Under the pieces are notes generated by a model. The model saw only the letters and a list, made by a program, of their open reading frames with translations. It was not told the origin of the DNA and ran no database searches. 64,000 nt of DNA, from the NCBI GenBank assembly GCA_024637095.1, contig JAGXFV010000025.1, positions 1 to 64,000 of the forward strand, read 5' to 3'. The translations under genes and the position numbers were made by a program. Below are positions 1-8,540 of the stretch, piece after piece (the first letter of the stretch is position 1; each line of letters begins with the position of its first letter). Origin of the DNA: Actinomycetes bacterium (GTDB lineage: Bacteria; Actinomycetota; Thermoleophilia; RBG-16-64-13).

Positions 1-70
1 GAGCGCAAGAGGCCGGGCGCCTTGTCCGGTGACCTAAACGCTCCCTCGTGAGCGCAAGAGGCCGGGCGCC
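1..70. repeat. 21-bp direct repeat, two copies
   Basis: An identical 21-bp unit beginning GAGCGCAAGAGGCCGGGC occurs at 1-21 and again at 50-70. The copies are 49 bp apart. The second copy runs into a perfect hairpin; the first has only an imperfect partner. The unit is cut by the window edge, so more copies may lie upstream. Confidence 0.6.
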
Positions 71-80
71 TCGCCCGGCC
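60..80 (-). terminator. GC-rich hairpin after the acetyltransferase gene
   Basis: A perfect 9-bp inverted repeat GGCCGGGCG / CGCCCGGCC with a 3-base loop lies just past the stop of the minus-strand acetyltransferase. There is no T-tract, so this is a stem-only terminator at best. Confidence 0.5.
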
Positions 81-89
81 TGAACCAGG

Positions 90-698
90 TTATCTGCGTC
101 GGTCTTGGCCCAACTCCCGGATGATCCGGGTGGGATTCCCCGCGGCGAGCACATCGTCCGGCACATCCCGAGTGACCACGCTGCCTGCCCCTATCACTGA
201 ACGCGAACCGATGGAGACTCCCGGAAGAATCAGCGCGCCCCCACCGATCCAGACATCGGAGCCGATGCGCACGGGCCGCCCAAATTCCAGGTCGGCGCGG
301 CGGGCGGCCGCCTCTTGCAGATGGTCGGCGGTGTAGATCTGGACGGCCGGTCCCACGAAGACACGATCCCCCAGCGCGACCTCGGCGACGTCCAGCACCA
401 CGCAGTTGAAGTTGAAGAAGACGTTGTGGCCCACCTGTATGTTGGTGCCGTAATCGCAGAAGAAAGGGGGCTCGATCCAAAGATCGTCCCCCGCAAGGCC
501 CAGCAGTTGCCGCAATATGCGGTCACGGCGGCCCCGCTCCGCCTCGGTGGAGCCATTGTAGTGCCGGAGCAACTCCCGGGCGCGCATTCGCCGGGCGGTC
601 AGGTGGGGGTCGCGGGGATCGTAGAGCTCACCCGACACCATCTTGTCCCACTCTTTGCCCTTGGGCCTCAAGCTTCTCCCCTTGGGCCTCAAGCGCAC
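90..698 (-). CDS. sugar O-acetyltransferase, Maa/NodL/LacA left-handed beta-helix family
   Basis: Acetyl-CoA-dependent O-acetyltransferase of the maltose/galactoside family, cytosolic, acting on a sugar hydroxyl; the substrate cannot be read from sequence. The N-terminal Mac-type segment (KMVSGELYDPRDP, then RARELLRHYN) is followed by hexapeptide repeats (IQVGHN, IGSDVWIGGGALILPGV, IGAGSVV) and the usual end AGNPTRII. The catalytic-type histidine is in the YTADH segment. The start is uncertain. A GAGGAGG site sits 5 bases before an in-frame TTG at 692, while the GTG at 698 is too close to it. Family alignment would also allow ATG at 641. The extra N-terminus contains a 7-residue tandem repeat. 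It is divergent from the HD hydrolase next door. Confidence 0.85.
   Translation of the reverse strand: MRLRPKGRSLRPKGKEWDKMVSGELYDPRDPHLTARRMRARELLRHYNGSTEAERGRRDRILRQLLGLAGDDLWIEPPFFCDYGTNIQVGHNVFFNFNCVVLDVAEVALGDRVFVGPAVQIYTADHLQEAAARRADLEFGRPVRIGSDVWIGGGALILPGVSIGSRSVIGAGSVVTRDVPDDVLAAGNPTRIIRELGQDRRR
658..694. repeat. in-frame 21-bp tandem duplication in the acetyltransferase N-terminus
   Basis: The 16-base core CCCTTGGGCCTCAAGC occurs at 658-673 and 679-694 with a 21-bp period. On the minus strand this gives LRPKGRS followed by LRPKGKE at the start of the acetyltransferase. The family normally has no such extension. Confidence 0.7.
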
Positions 699-828
699 CT
701 CCTCGCGTCACCCACGCCCACGGGACCGGTCCGCCACCGACCGTCTGACTGAGCTTTGCTACCCGCAGACGGGAATTGTTACCCGGTGCGCTAAGCTAGG
801 CGGCTCCAACGACTTGAAAGGGCGTGCA

Positions 829-1413
829 TTGGACAAGAAGACGAGAGAACGGATCTGCGAGCGGGTGAACGCCCTGTTGGCCGAGGAGCCGATCGCCACA
901 CCAGGACACGTGCGGCGCATGACCGAGTGGTCGGAACGGGTCGGATCGCAGGTGGGCGCCGACCTCGACGCCCTAATCCCCGGTGCCCTGCTCCACGACG
1001 TGGGCGTCCTCACGGATCGGCCGCGGCACTTCCTGGCCGGCCGCGCCAAGGCGGCCGAGATCCTGGAAGAGGTCGGCTATCCAGAGGACAAGCGGGAAGC
1101 GGTTCTCCATGTGCAGGAAGCCCACAGCCGCTACGGCGGTCCCGAGCCCGCCTCGGTCGAGGCCGAAGTGGCTCAGGCCGCCGACACCATCGAGTATCTG
1201 GGGGCGATCGGGATCGTCCGAGCGGCGGTGCGCGGAGTCATCGATGGCTCCTTCAGCGGTGAGGTCGACGACTTCCCCGCCGTCATGCGCAAGATAATCG
1301 CCGGGACTCCGGATTCCCTTCCGGGCACCGCCCAGGAAGTGGCCGAGGGCCGCAGCAAATACATGAGCGGCTTCTTGGAGAGACTGGAGCGCGAACTGGA
1401 ATTCGAGGCCTGA
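829..1413 (+). CDS. HD-domain phosphohydrolase
   Basis: Predicted metal-dependent phosphohydrolase of about 194 residues, probably acting on a nucleotide or phosphoester; the substrate is unknown. The HD signature is present: histidine in PGHVRRM, HD pair in GALLHDVG, and a distal aspartate in AQAADTIEYLG. The length fits a stand-alone HD domain. The chosen start is TTG at 829, because GAAAGGG lies 7-8 bases upstream and the protein then begins directly with the helix before the HD fold; longer in-frame readings run back into the divergent gene's promoter. It is convergent with recQ, whose stop lies two bases away. Confidence 0.8.
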   Translation: MDKKTRERICERVNALLAEEPIATPGHVRRMTEWSERVGSQVGADLDALIPGALLHDVGVLTDRPRHFLAGRAKAAEILEEVGYPEDKREAVLHVQEAHSRYGGPEPASVEAEVAQAADTIEYLGAIGIVRAAVRGVIDGSFSGEVDDFPAVMRKIIAGTPDSLPGTAQEVAEGRSKYMSGFLERLERELEFEA

Positions 1414-1414
1414 G

Positions 1415-3283
1415 CTAGGAGCGCATGAGTTCGAGGAAGGCGTCCCCGTAGGCTTCGAGTTTCTTCCGGCCTACGCCGTTTACCTCCAGGAGTTCGACGG
1501 CTGTCGCCGGCCGTCGCTCGATCATCTCGAGAAGCGTCGCGTCGTTGAAGATCATGTACGCGGGGAGCCCCTGCTCCGTGGCGAGCCGCGTCCGCAGCGC
1601 GCGCATGGATTCGAATAGGGATTGATCTTCGGAACGGAGAATGTCGAGGGCCGCATCGGTCTTCGCTCCCTTCGACCCTCTAGGCCGCTTGCTGCCGTTT
1701 CGGCCGGAGCTGTGAACGGCCTTCCGGGGGCTCGCGAGGGTGAGGCTCTCGTCACCGGCCAAAACGGGCTTAGCCAGGGGGGTCAGCTTGAGCACCGAGT
1801 AGTTGCCCACGTCCTGGCGCAGGTAGCCGCGGTGAATCAGCTGGCGCAGCAGGTCGCGCCATTCCTCGCGGCTCTTGCCGGCGCCGATACCGTAGGTGGA
1901 GAGCTTGTCGTGCTGCAGTTCCCGCACCCGTTCGGTGTCGGCCCCGCGAAGTACATCTATCACCTGGTTCAGGCCGTACCTCTGACCCAGGCGGTAGACG
2001 CAAGAGAGCGCCTTCCGCGCATCTTCGGTGGCATCGTACCACTCCGGTGGGTCCAGGCAGGTGTCACAGTTGCCACAGTCGTATTCGCGTGCCTCGCCAA
2101 AGTATCCGAGCAGGGCGCGGCGGCGGCAGGTAAGGCCTTCCGCGTAGCCGGCCATGACCTTCAGCTTGTGCAGGTCGATCCTCACCTGGTCAGGGTTCTC
2201 CCCCTGTTCCAGGAGGCTCCGCACCAGCATCAGGTCGGCCGGCGAATAGAGCAGCAGAGCGTCTGCGGGAAGTCCGTCACGCCCCGCCCGTCCCGTCTCC
2301 TGATAGTAGGACTCCAGGCTCTTGGGCACGTCGTAATGCACCACGTAACGCACGTTGGGTTTGTCGATTCCCAAGCCGAAGGCCACCGTCGCCACCACCA
2401 CCTCGAGCTCGTCACGATCGAAGGCGTCTTGCACCCTCTCTCGCTCGCGGGAAGCAAGGCCGGCGTGGTAGGGGGCCGCGGCGATCCCGGCGTCCGCCAG
2501 GCCGGCCGCCACCTGCTCGGTGCGCTTGCGGCTAAGGCAATACGTAATCCCCGCCTGCCCCCGGCGCGCCTCCACGAACCGAAGGAGTTGCTGCGCCGGG
2601 CCCCGCTTGTCCACCACGTGGTAGCGGATGTTGGGCCGATCGAAGCCGGCGACGAAGACGGAGGCGTTCCCCAGTTTCAATCGGGAGATCACGTCGGCCC
2701 GGGTCTGTTCGTCAGCCGTCGCGGTGAAGGCGGCCAGCGGAACCTCGGGGAGCCGTTCCTTCAGCCTGCCCAGTTCGACGTACTCCGGCCGAAAGTCGTG
2801 GCCCCACTGAGACACGCAGTGCGCCTCGTCTATGGCAAAGAGCGCCAAAGGCAGTCCGGCGAGCATGTCAAGAAAGCCCTCCATCATCAGACGCTCCGGC
2901 GACACGTAGAGCAGGTCGATCTCTCCGCGCCCAAGCCGACGGAGCACCTCCGACCGCTCGTGATGATCCAGAGTGGAGTTGAAGACGTCGGCGCGCACCC
3001 CGGCTTGCCGGAGCGCGTCCACCTGGTTCTTCATGAGCGAGATCAGCGGGGAGACCACCACGCCGGTGCCCGGCCTCACCAGAGCGGGGATCTGGTAGCA
3101 CAGAGACTTGCCTCCGCCCGTTGGCATCAGAACGAAGGCGTCTCCCCCTGCTATCAGGTGATCGACGATCTCCTGCTGACCGGGGCGGAATTGCGGATGG
3201 CCGAAGACCTCCCGCAGCACTCCCCCGGCCCGACTCTGATCATGCGCCGGCGGGGTCGGCGGCGGTTCGTGCGGGCAAGGCAT
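1415..3283 (-). CDS. recQ: ATP-dependent DNA helicase RecQ
   Basis: 3'-to-5' superfamily 2 DNA helicase for recombination and repair, 622 residues, the usual length. Walker A is MPTGGGKS, the Walker B/DEAH box is AIDEAHCVSQWGHDFRPEY, and the late helicase motif is YYQETGRAGRDG. The RecQ-Ct zinc site is visible as C-RRRALLGYFGE followed by CGNCDTC. A winged-helix region comes next, then a C-terminal HRDC domain (AYMIFNDATLLEMI, GVGRKKLEAYGDAFLELM). A basic, low-complexity linker separates RecQ-Ct from HRDC. The proline-rich first 16 residues are not conserved and no clear ribosome site precedes the ATG, so the start may be slightly off. Confidence 0.95.
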   Translation of the reverse strand: MPCPHEPPPTPPAHDQSRAGGVLREVFGHPQFRPGQQEIVDHLIAGGDAFVLMPTGGGKSLCYQIPALVRPGTGVVVSPLISLMKNQVDALRQAGVRADVFNSTLDHHERSEVLRRLGRGEIDLLYVSPERLMMEGFLDMLAGLPLALFAIDEAHCVSQWGHDFRPEYVELGRLKERLPEVPLAAFTATADEQTRADVISRLKLGNASVFVAGFDRPNIRYHVVDKRGPAQQLLRFVEARRGQAGITYCLSRKRTEQVAAGLADAGIAAAPYHAGLASRERERVQDAFDRDELEVVVATVAFGLGIDKPNVRYVVHYDVPKSLESYYQETGRAGRDGLPADALLLYSPADLMLVRSLLEQGENPDQVRIDLHKLKVMAGYAEGLTCRRRALLGYFGEAREYDCGNCDTCLDPPEWYDATEDARKALSCVYRLGQRYGLNQVIDVLRGADTERVRELQHDKLSTYGIGAGKSREEWRDLLRQLIHRGYLRQDVGNYSVLKLTPLAKPVLAGDESLTLASPRKAVHSSGRNGSKRPRGSKGAKTDAALDILRSEDQSLFESMRALRTRLATEQGLPAYMIFNDATLLEMIERRPATAVELLEVNGVGRKKLEAYGDAFLELMRS

Positions 3284-3344
3284 CGGGGAACTCGTCGACG
3301 CTTCGTATGGACCGGGCGCCGGCGGGCTCCCCTCGCCCGCGAGT

Positions 3345-3917
3345 TTAGTAATTCTCGGCCAGGATTTCGTGATGTGCCCGCGGATGACGACAGGCGGGGC
3401 ATAATTGAGGAGCTTCGGCGCCCTCGCTCACGTATCCGCACTTACGGCACTTCCACTTGACCGGTTGCTCGCGCTTGAAAACGCGCCCGCTCTCCACATT
3501 GTCGAGAAGCGCCCGGTAGCGAGCCTCGTGGTGGGACTCGACATCGGCGATATGGCGGAAGGACTCGGCCACCTCGGGGAAGCCCTCTTGCTCCGCCACC
3601 TGAGCAAAGTCGGGATACAAAGTGCCCCACTCCATCGCTTCGCCTTCGGCGGCGTGCAGCAAGTTATCCGCGGTCTTGCCCAGTGGTCCGGTGGGATAGG
3701 ACGCGGTGATCTCCACCTCGCCACCCTCCAGGTGCTTGAAGAAGACCTTGGCGTGCTCGCGCTCGTTCTCGGCCGTCTCGAGGAAGAGGGCGGAGATCTG
3801 CTCGTAGCCTTCCTTCTTGGCGACGGACGCGTAATACGTGTAGCGGTTGCGGGCCTGCGATTCCCCGGCAAACGCCTTGAGCAGATTGGCCTCAGTCCGG
3901 CTGCCTTTGAGACTCAT
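3345..3917 (-). CDS. rbr: rubrerythrin
   Basis: Non-haem diiron peroxide reductase of anaerobes and microaerophiles, cytosolic, 190 residues. The N-terminal ferritin-like four-helix bundle carries the two ExxH/Glu sets ([26 protein letters not shown], then EGEAMEW and [11 protein letters not shown]). The C-terminal rubredoxin-like domain has CRKCGYV and CPACRHP for a mononuclear iron. The tail reads [13 protein letters not shown], where many homologues have AFFE. GGGAG lies about 10 bases before the ATG. A 26-bp palindrome 160 bp upstream may be its operator. Its presence implies exposure to peroxide in a largely oxygen-poor lifestyle. Confidence 0.95.
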   Translation of the reverse strand: MSLKGSRTEANLLKAFAGESQARNRYTYYASVAKKEGYEQISALFLETAENEREHAKVFFKHLEGGEVEITASYPTGPLGKTADNLLHAAEGEAMEWGTLYPDFAQVAEQEGFPEVAESFRHIADVESHHEARYRALLDNVESGRVFKREQPVKWKCRKCGYVSEGAEAPQLCPACRHPRAHHEILAENY

Positions 3918-4078
3918 GCTTCGGTAACTCCCATCGTTGGTCGCCTCGTATCGGAAGAAGCAATTATGTCGAACCCAGCGGACGAAGTCGATGAAACCTT
4001 AGAAAGAGGGGTGCGAGTGAGCGTGCAGCGGAGCAGCTCTGGGACGACGGGGCGCACGCGGCGAGAAGCCATTCCGCT

Positions 4079-4104
4079 TAGAATGCTCTCATGAGGACAT
4101 TCTA
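4079..4104. promoter_or_regulatory. 26-bp near-perfect palindrome between rbr and the CAP gene
   Basis: Outer arms TAGAATG and CATTCTA are perfect, the centre CTCATGAG is a perfect palindrome, and 22 of 26 positions are symmetric. It lies in the 400-bp divergent spacer between rubrerythrin and the secreted CAP/SLH gene. The arms resemble Fur/PerR-type half-sites but the spacing does not match the classical 7-1-7 box. I infer a dimeric repressor site. The rest of the spacer (3918-4314) holds no convincing gene. Confidence 0.5.
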
Positions 4105-4314
4105 GGAATCCCCCGCTTGCACCCTGACGAAATGCGCGCCTACCCCTCTGGGTCCGCAGGCTCAGACACCGCGGCGCCCCACACTCACTGCACTCTTGGT
4201 GCAGAACATCCGCTAAAACCGCAGACTGACCGCTTGTTCTGCTGCTTCGCTTCGGATAGCGTGGCGCCCGTTTGAGAAAGATACCCGCCGCCGCGGTTGG
4301 CGGAGGAGGTCACA

Positions 4315-5163
4315 GTGACAAGCTCCAAGCGCTCCCTTTCCCTTTTCCTGCTGAGCCTAGTGCTTCTCTTCGCCGCCCTCGCCGGTGTCGCACAGGCGCG
4401 GATCTACAACGCCGAGGAAGTTCGCTTCGTTCAGTTGCTCAACTCCTACCGCAGTTCTCACGGGCTGCAGACCCTCAAGACCTCGGGCATCGTCTCCGAA
4501 GCGGGCGCCCGACATTCTCTGGACATGGGCAACTACAACTACTTCAGTCACACCAGCGAGCACTCGAGCTATTTCGGGGCAGGTTCGGATCCGATCGACC
4601 GGATGGCGAGCCTGGGCTACCCCCGCAACGTCTCCTGGAGTGAGAACATCGCCGCAGGACAGCGAACCGCTCAGGATGTGTTCAACGCCTGGAAGAACTC
4701 GCCTGGACACAACGCCAACATGCTGGGCTCCGCATATCGGATCGTGGGAGTCGCCCGCCGGGAGGTCCCGGGCAGTCCCTATGGGGTCTACTGGACCACG
4801 GACTTCGGCTCGGTCGTGGACGGCTCAGCGGTCTCCGACCCCGGCACGGGCGCGCCCTTCAGCGACGTCGGCAAGAGCGACCCTGAACTTTGGAGCGCCG
4901 CCATCTACGTCAAGACCCAGGGCTACTTCCTGGGTTATCCCACGGGCGCGCTCGGCGCGTGGGACGCTCTGACCCACCGCCACGTTGCGCTGGTGATGAA
5001 GCGCGCCGGCCTGGGTTCGCAGACCAGCTGGGAGACCAACTACTCCCCCGCGACGCGTGCCGAGGTCAAGGCGGCCTTTCCCGGCCTTTCGTGGGATAGC
5101 GCGCGCTTAGACGAGACCATCCTGCGCTCGCAGGTGGTGCGGCTGCTGTACCGGGCGCGCTAG
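4315..5163 (+). CDS. secreted CAP (SCP/PR1) domain protein with SLH-like C-terminus
   Basis: Extracellular protein of about 282 residues. A signal peptide (SKRS, hydrophobic core, cleavage near GVAQA) is followed by a CAP domain, residues about 30-165, with the motifs HSLDMGNYNYFSHTS, SENIAAG and WKNSPGHNANML. The C-terminal 100 residues begin PFSDVGKSDPELWSAAIYV and resemble a degenerate SLH repeat (FSDV start, GYFLGYPTGA), suggesting cell-wall attachment. The start is GTG 4315, because GGAGGAGGT ends 4 bases before it and the signal peptide then starts cleanly. The role of bacterial CAP proteins is generally unsettled. Similar SLH tails occur in two other proteins of this window. Confidence 0.85.
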   Translation: MTSSKRSLSLFLLSLVLLFAALAGVAQARIYNAEEVRFVQLLNSYRSSHGLQTLKTSGIVSEAGARHSLDMGNYNYFSHTSEHSSYFGAGSDPIDRMASLGYPRNVSWSENIAAGQRTAQDVFNAWKNSPGHNANMLGSAYRIVGVARREVPGSPYGVYWTTDFGSVVDGSAVSDPGTGAPFSDVGKSDPELWSAAIYVKTQGYFLGYPTGALGAWDALTHRHVALVMKRAGLGSQTSWETNYSPATRAEVKAAFPGLSWDSARLDETILRSQVVRLLYRAR

Positions 5164-5169
5164 AGCCAA

Positions 5170-5188
5170 CCCCTCCTCGGAGGTGGGG
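5170..5188 (+). terminator. hairpin after the CAP/SLH gene
   Basis: CCCCTCC and GGAGGTGGGG form a stem with a 2-base core loop and one bulge, 7 bases after the stop. No T-tract follows, so termination is inferred only from position. Confidence 0.4.
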
Positions 5189-5319
5189 GCCATTGTCGCG
5201 AGTTGCGGGCGGGCGGAGCAGGTCGGCGCCCCCCATCACTTTACGGCCCGCAGGGAGGTCCGCTCCCAGCGCTTGGGCGGACTGAAGCGGACGTGAGAAG
5301 CTTGCCGCGGAGGTGACTC

Positions 5320-6549
5320 GTGGGAAACGCGCGGCGTTCCGATCTGGTGGTGCTTCTGCTCTGCGCCCTCGCGATCTTCGCGGACGTGGTCATTTCGGGC
5401 GCGGTGATCCCCAACATCCCGATCTTCGCCGAGCGCTTCGGGGCGGATGAATTCAGCCTGGGACTCGCCACCTCGGGCTTTTCGATCGTCTTTCTCGCCA
5501 CGGTGGTGCCGTTTGGCCTAGCCGTCGACCGCACCGGGCGGACGGACCTGGTCATAGCCCTGGCGATGCTCTCGGCGGGTGTGGCCGGTTTGCTCTTCGC
5601 CTTTGGCGGCAGCCTGCTCACCTATGCGCTCGCCCAGGGCTTCCACGGAGCCGGGTCGGCCGGAGCCTGGATCGGCGCGCCGCCCCTGGCCGCACGGGTG
5701 ATCGAGGGCAGGACGAGGGGCGGTTTGCTCATGAGTTCCATCACCATCGCTCTGGGACTCGGGCTGATGATCGGCCCCCTTATCGGCAGTCTCTCGCCGG
5801 TCTGGGTGCCTTTTGTGATCACGAGTGTCGTGGCCCTCGGAGTCGGGGCCGCGGCCCTGTGGGGGCTCTCGGGAGCGTCGGCCGAGCCTGAGTTCCTGGC
5901 CGCAATCTATCGGCAACTGCTGCGCAACCGGATCATCCTCGCCGCCGCCGCGCTGGTCATGCTCCTCTACGCCGGAATCAGCATGCTTGAGATCCTCTTC
6001 CCCCTCTACGCGGACGCGCACGGCGAATCCAAGGCGGCCATCGGCCTGCTCTTTCTCTTCTACGCCCTGTTCGTTACCGCCGGGCAGCCTGCGATGACTC
6101 CGCTCCTGGAACGGGCACGGCTGGGGGCGCTGGAGGCCGGCGCTGTCATGGTGCTGGCGGGGGGACTCGCCGCTCTCGTGCTGACCGCGCACTACGGTTG
6201 GTGGATGGCCATCTTCGCGGTTCTCGGCGTGGCAACCGCAGTGTTGGTCGGCGGCTCACTGTCGATCATCGCGGTGGAGGCTCCCCACTTCGCCCGCGGA
6301 GGCGCCTTCGCTCTTTGGAACATGGCATTTGCCGTCGGCTTTCTCGTCGGCCCGCCGCTGGGCGGGGGCCTGGCGGGGATTGCACCGGACGCCGCCTCGG
6401 CCGAGCGCTTCCGCCTGCCGTTTCTCGTCTTTGCCGGGTTTCTGGCTCTATGCGGCCCGCTGGTCTGGATCACTCTCCGTCCCCGGCCGGAAGACGTAAG
6501 CGAAGAGATATTCAAAAATCCTGAGGTCGGCCATCACGAGGTAGACTAG
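5320..6549 (+). CDS. MFS transporter, drug/efflux type
   Basis: Major facilitator superfamily membrane protein of 409 residues with 12 predicted helices. The loop 2-3 signature is visible as GLAVDRTGRTD, and motif C-like residues appear in helix 5 (GLGLMIGPLIGSL). A repeat occurs in the second half (GGAFALWNMAFAVGFLVGPPLGGGLAG). The overall pattern is like multidrug and vesicular-amine-type exporters; the substrate cannot be assigned. The start is GTG 5320, with GGAGGTGA four bases upstream. It stands alone between the CAP gene and a CBS protein. Confidence 0.85.
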   Translation: MGNARRSDLVVLLLCALAIFADVVISGAVIPNIPIFAERFGADEFSLGLATSGFSIVFLATVVPFGLAVDRTGRTDLVIALAMLSAGVAGLLFAFGGSLLTYALAQGFHGAGSAGAWIGAPPLAARVIEGRTRGGLLMSSITIALGLGLMIGPLIGSLSPVWVPFVITSVVALGVGAAALWGLSGASAEPEFLAAIYRQLLRNRIILAAAALVMLLYAGISMLEILFPLYADAHGESKAAIGLLFLFYALFVTAGQPAMTPLLERARLGALEAGAVMVLAGGLAALVLTAHYGWWMAIFAVLGVATAVLVGGSLSIIAVEAPHFARGGAFALWNMAFAVGFLVGPPLGGGLAGIAPDAASAERFRLPFLVFAGFLALCGPLVWITLRPRPEDVSEEIFKNPEVGHHEVD

Positions 6550-6683
6550 GCTGACCTTTTGCCGCTGATCTCTGCCGCTCATCCAATGTACGGAACCGAC
6601 CGGCGACGATCCGCTGCGTTGGCTGTCCGGACAGTTCCGGGCAGGGTAACTTACCCGCACGTTTTCGACCGGAGGAGAGACCG

Positions 6684-7118
6684 ATGAGTTCGATAAAGGA
6701 ATTGCTCGGCACCAAGGGGCGCGAAGTCTTCACAATAGGCCCGTCGGCCACCGCCATTGAGGCGGTCGAACAGATGACTGCAAGAGATGTCGGCGCCTTG
6801 GTCGTCACCGAAGGTAAAATGGTGGTTGGCATTCTCAGCGAGCGCGACTACGTTCGGAAGGTCGTCGCAACGGGGCGTTCCTCGGCCGAGCTGACCGTGG
6901 CCGACATCATGAGCCCCAAAGTCCTCTTCATTCGGCCCGATCGGTCCGTCGACGAAGGTCTCGCTTTGATGTACGACAAGGGCGTCCGCCACCTGCCGGT
7001 GATGGAAGGCGATGATCTCGTCGGGGTCGTTTCCATCAAGGATCTCGCCGGCAGTTGCATTGGGAAGCGTGACTTCCTCATTGATCAGCTGGCAAACTAC
7101 ATCTCCAACGGCCGCTAG
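6684..7118 (+). CDS. CBS-domain pair protein
   Basis: A 144-residue protein made only of two CBS domains, a fold that binds adenosyl ligands such as AMP, ATP, NADH or SAM and acts as an energy or redox sensor. CBS1 covers residues about 10-65 (ATAIEAVEQMTARDVGALVV, GILSERDYVRKV) and CBS2 about 75-130 (VLFIRPDRSVDEGL, GVRHLPVMEGDDLVGVVSIKDL). ATG at 6684 has GGAGGAGAG upstream. It is monocistronic and followed by a broken glycoside-hydrolase locus, so there is no partner in context. Confidence 0.9.
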   Translation: MSSIKELLGTKGREVFTIGPSATAIEAVEQMTARDVGALVVTEGKMVVGILSERDYVRKVVATGRSSAELTVADIMSPKVLFIRPDRSVDEGLALMYDKGVRHLPVMEGDDLVGVVSIKDLAGSCIGKRDFLIDQLANYISNGR

Positions 7119-7216
7119 GAACTCGTCGCGGGGCCCTCTGGGCTTCGCCGGGTTGGGTGAATAGGGCCCACGACCGCGGGGCACGCCCGAAGCGTGGACC
7201 ACAGCCGTCCTCACTG

Positions 7217-7309
7217 GTGGCGACGGCCACCGTCTATCAGCTCTATCCGCGGAGCTTTCAGGATTCTGACGGCGACGGGGTCGGTGACCTGCGCGGAATC
7301 ATCAGACGG
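7217..7309 (+). pseudogene. GH13 alpha-glucosidase/trehalose-synthase-like remnant, N-terminal piece
   Basis: The reading VATATVYQLYPRSFQDSDG, then GVGDLRGII, matches the conserved start of GH13 oligosaccharide hydrolases and trehalose synthases. The frame just before it would give HWWRR (normally part of the same motif) only in the +1 frame, so a frameshift lies near 7215. The homology stops at about 7309. This is the first of three pieces of a destroyed gene; no product is expected. Confidence 0.75.
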
Positions 7310-7328
7310 CGGTCCGCCGAACAACTAG

Positions 7329-7541
7329 CGCTCCGCCTTCGTCCGGGCAGGAGCCCCCTGGACCCTGGACGAAGCCAGCGGCCAGTATTACCTCCACTCC
7401 TTTCTCGCCGCTCAGCCCGACCTCAACTGGAACAATCCCGAGGTCGAGGCCGCCATGCACGACGTGCTCCGCTTCTGGCTCGACCGGGGCGTGGACGGTT
7501 TTCGCATGGACGGTATCCCCAGGGTGAACAGCAGGCTGTAG
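7329..7541 (+). pseudogene. GH13 remnant, catalytic-domain piece
   Basis: After an in-frame stop at 7326 the frame reads WTLDEASGQYYLHSF, then QPDLNWNNPEVEAAMHDVL and DRGVDGFRMD. This last is the segment around the catalytic nucleophile aspartate of GH13 enzymes. Roughly 130 residues that normally separate it from the N-terminal piece are missing. Recognisable sequence ends at about 7511, where it abuts an inverted piece of the same gene type. Confidence 0.8.
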
Positions 7542-7700
7542 ACCAGGCGCATTCGCTTCTGGTCGCCTTCCAGAATCGGGGGGGGCGCCGGCGGATTCCC
7601 CGGCCAAAGAGTAGCAGGCTCTTCTTGGGCCCGAACGCAGCGAACACCTCCTCGCGCTCACCATCGCTCAGCTTGTCCAGGGTGAGTTCCTGCCGGCAAA
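7520..7700 (-). pseudogene. GH13 remnant, inverted downstream piece
   Basis: Read on the minus strand from about 7700 to 7520 this gives LTLDKLSDGEREEVFAAFGP, FGRGIRRR, then after a frame change EGDQKRMRLVYSLLFTL. This is the region that follows the catalytic domain in trehalose-synthase-like GH13 proteins. It points opposite to the two plus-strand pieces and meets them tail to tail around 7512-7520. From 7701 to 7990 I see no gene or structured element. Confidence 0.75.
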
Positions 7701-7990
7701 ATTGGCCGGGCTTTCAGATTGCCTGCCAGTTACTTACGTTTGTTGCTCGCGGGAAAGTCGGTTGACTTAGAAAGAGCCTCGCGCCAGAGCCAGCCGTCCC
7801 TTCAGCATCTAGCGGAGTTAAACCACCCTGGCTACTTCAGACTGAGTTTCCATTTCTGCGAATGAGGGGAGATGAGCATCACACTCGCGCCCACCACGGC
7901 ACGTCCTCCACCTCTGGTCGGCGACCGCGGAGGGGCCGCACCTTGCTCTAACTAAAGGCCGGTTCTCCCTACCGGCGGAGGTTACATACG

Positions 7991-8380
7991 ATGGATGTTC
8001 AGATGGTATTGGGCGTAGTTCCCACTTCGGACATCAACCGGGCGCGTTCCTTCTACCTCGATACCTTGGGATTCTCGGAGTTCGAGGGGCCCTCGGTTCC
8101 GGAAGCGCTGGTCGTTCGCTCCGGTAACAGCGCCTTTCTGGTCTATCAGACAAAGGCCAAGGCGGGCGACGCAACCGTGCTTTCGTTGTTGGTCAAGGAT
8201 CTGGATGAGGTGATGAAGGACCTGCGCGACAAGGGGGTCAGGTTCGAAGACTACGATCTGCCTGGACTGAAGACCGAGAACGGCGTCGCTGAAGATCCCC
8301 GGATGCGCTCGGCTTGGTTCAAAGACCCAGACGGGAACGTCATTGGGATCGTAGAGGCGGCTTTCGATCTCGGCCTATGA
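7991..8380 (+). CDS. glyoxalase/VOC superfamily protein
   Basis: A 129-residue vicinal-oxygen-chelate domain. Two beta-alpha-beta-beta-beta halves are visible (VVPTSDINRARSFYLDTLGF and LLVKDLDEVMKDLRDKGV), ending in the usual WFKDPDGNVIGIVE, where a metal-ligand glutamate normally sits. The N-terminal His ligand of true glyoxalase I is not apparent (GVVPTSD), so the enzymatic role is open: isomerase, dioxygenase or ligand-binding protein. GGAGGT lies 8 bases before the ATG. No operon partner. Confidence 0.85.
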   Translation: MDVQMVLGVVPTSDINRARSFYLDTLGFSEFEGPSVPEALVVRSGNSAFLVYQTKAKAGDATVLSLLVKDLDEVMKDLRDKGVRFEDYDLPGLKTENGVAEDPRMRSAWFKDPDGNVIGIVEAAFDLGL

Positions 8381-8540
8381 CTAAAAAGGGAAGATGAGGG
8401 GACCACCCGGGTCGCATACCCCCCGGGCCGATCCAGGCCGGGGTCACCGCCCCGGTCCTGGGCCGTCGCTCCGGCAAACATACCTCCGGCAGCTCCTGGG
8501 AAAAGTGAGACGAGCATCTCCGCTCGGCGAAGGAGGCTCC

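Noticed and set aside
1622..3460. A 612-residue plus-strand frame opposite recQ
   Set aside because: Antisense of a complete RecQ with all helicase motifs.
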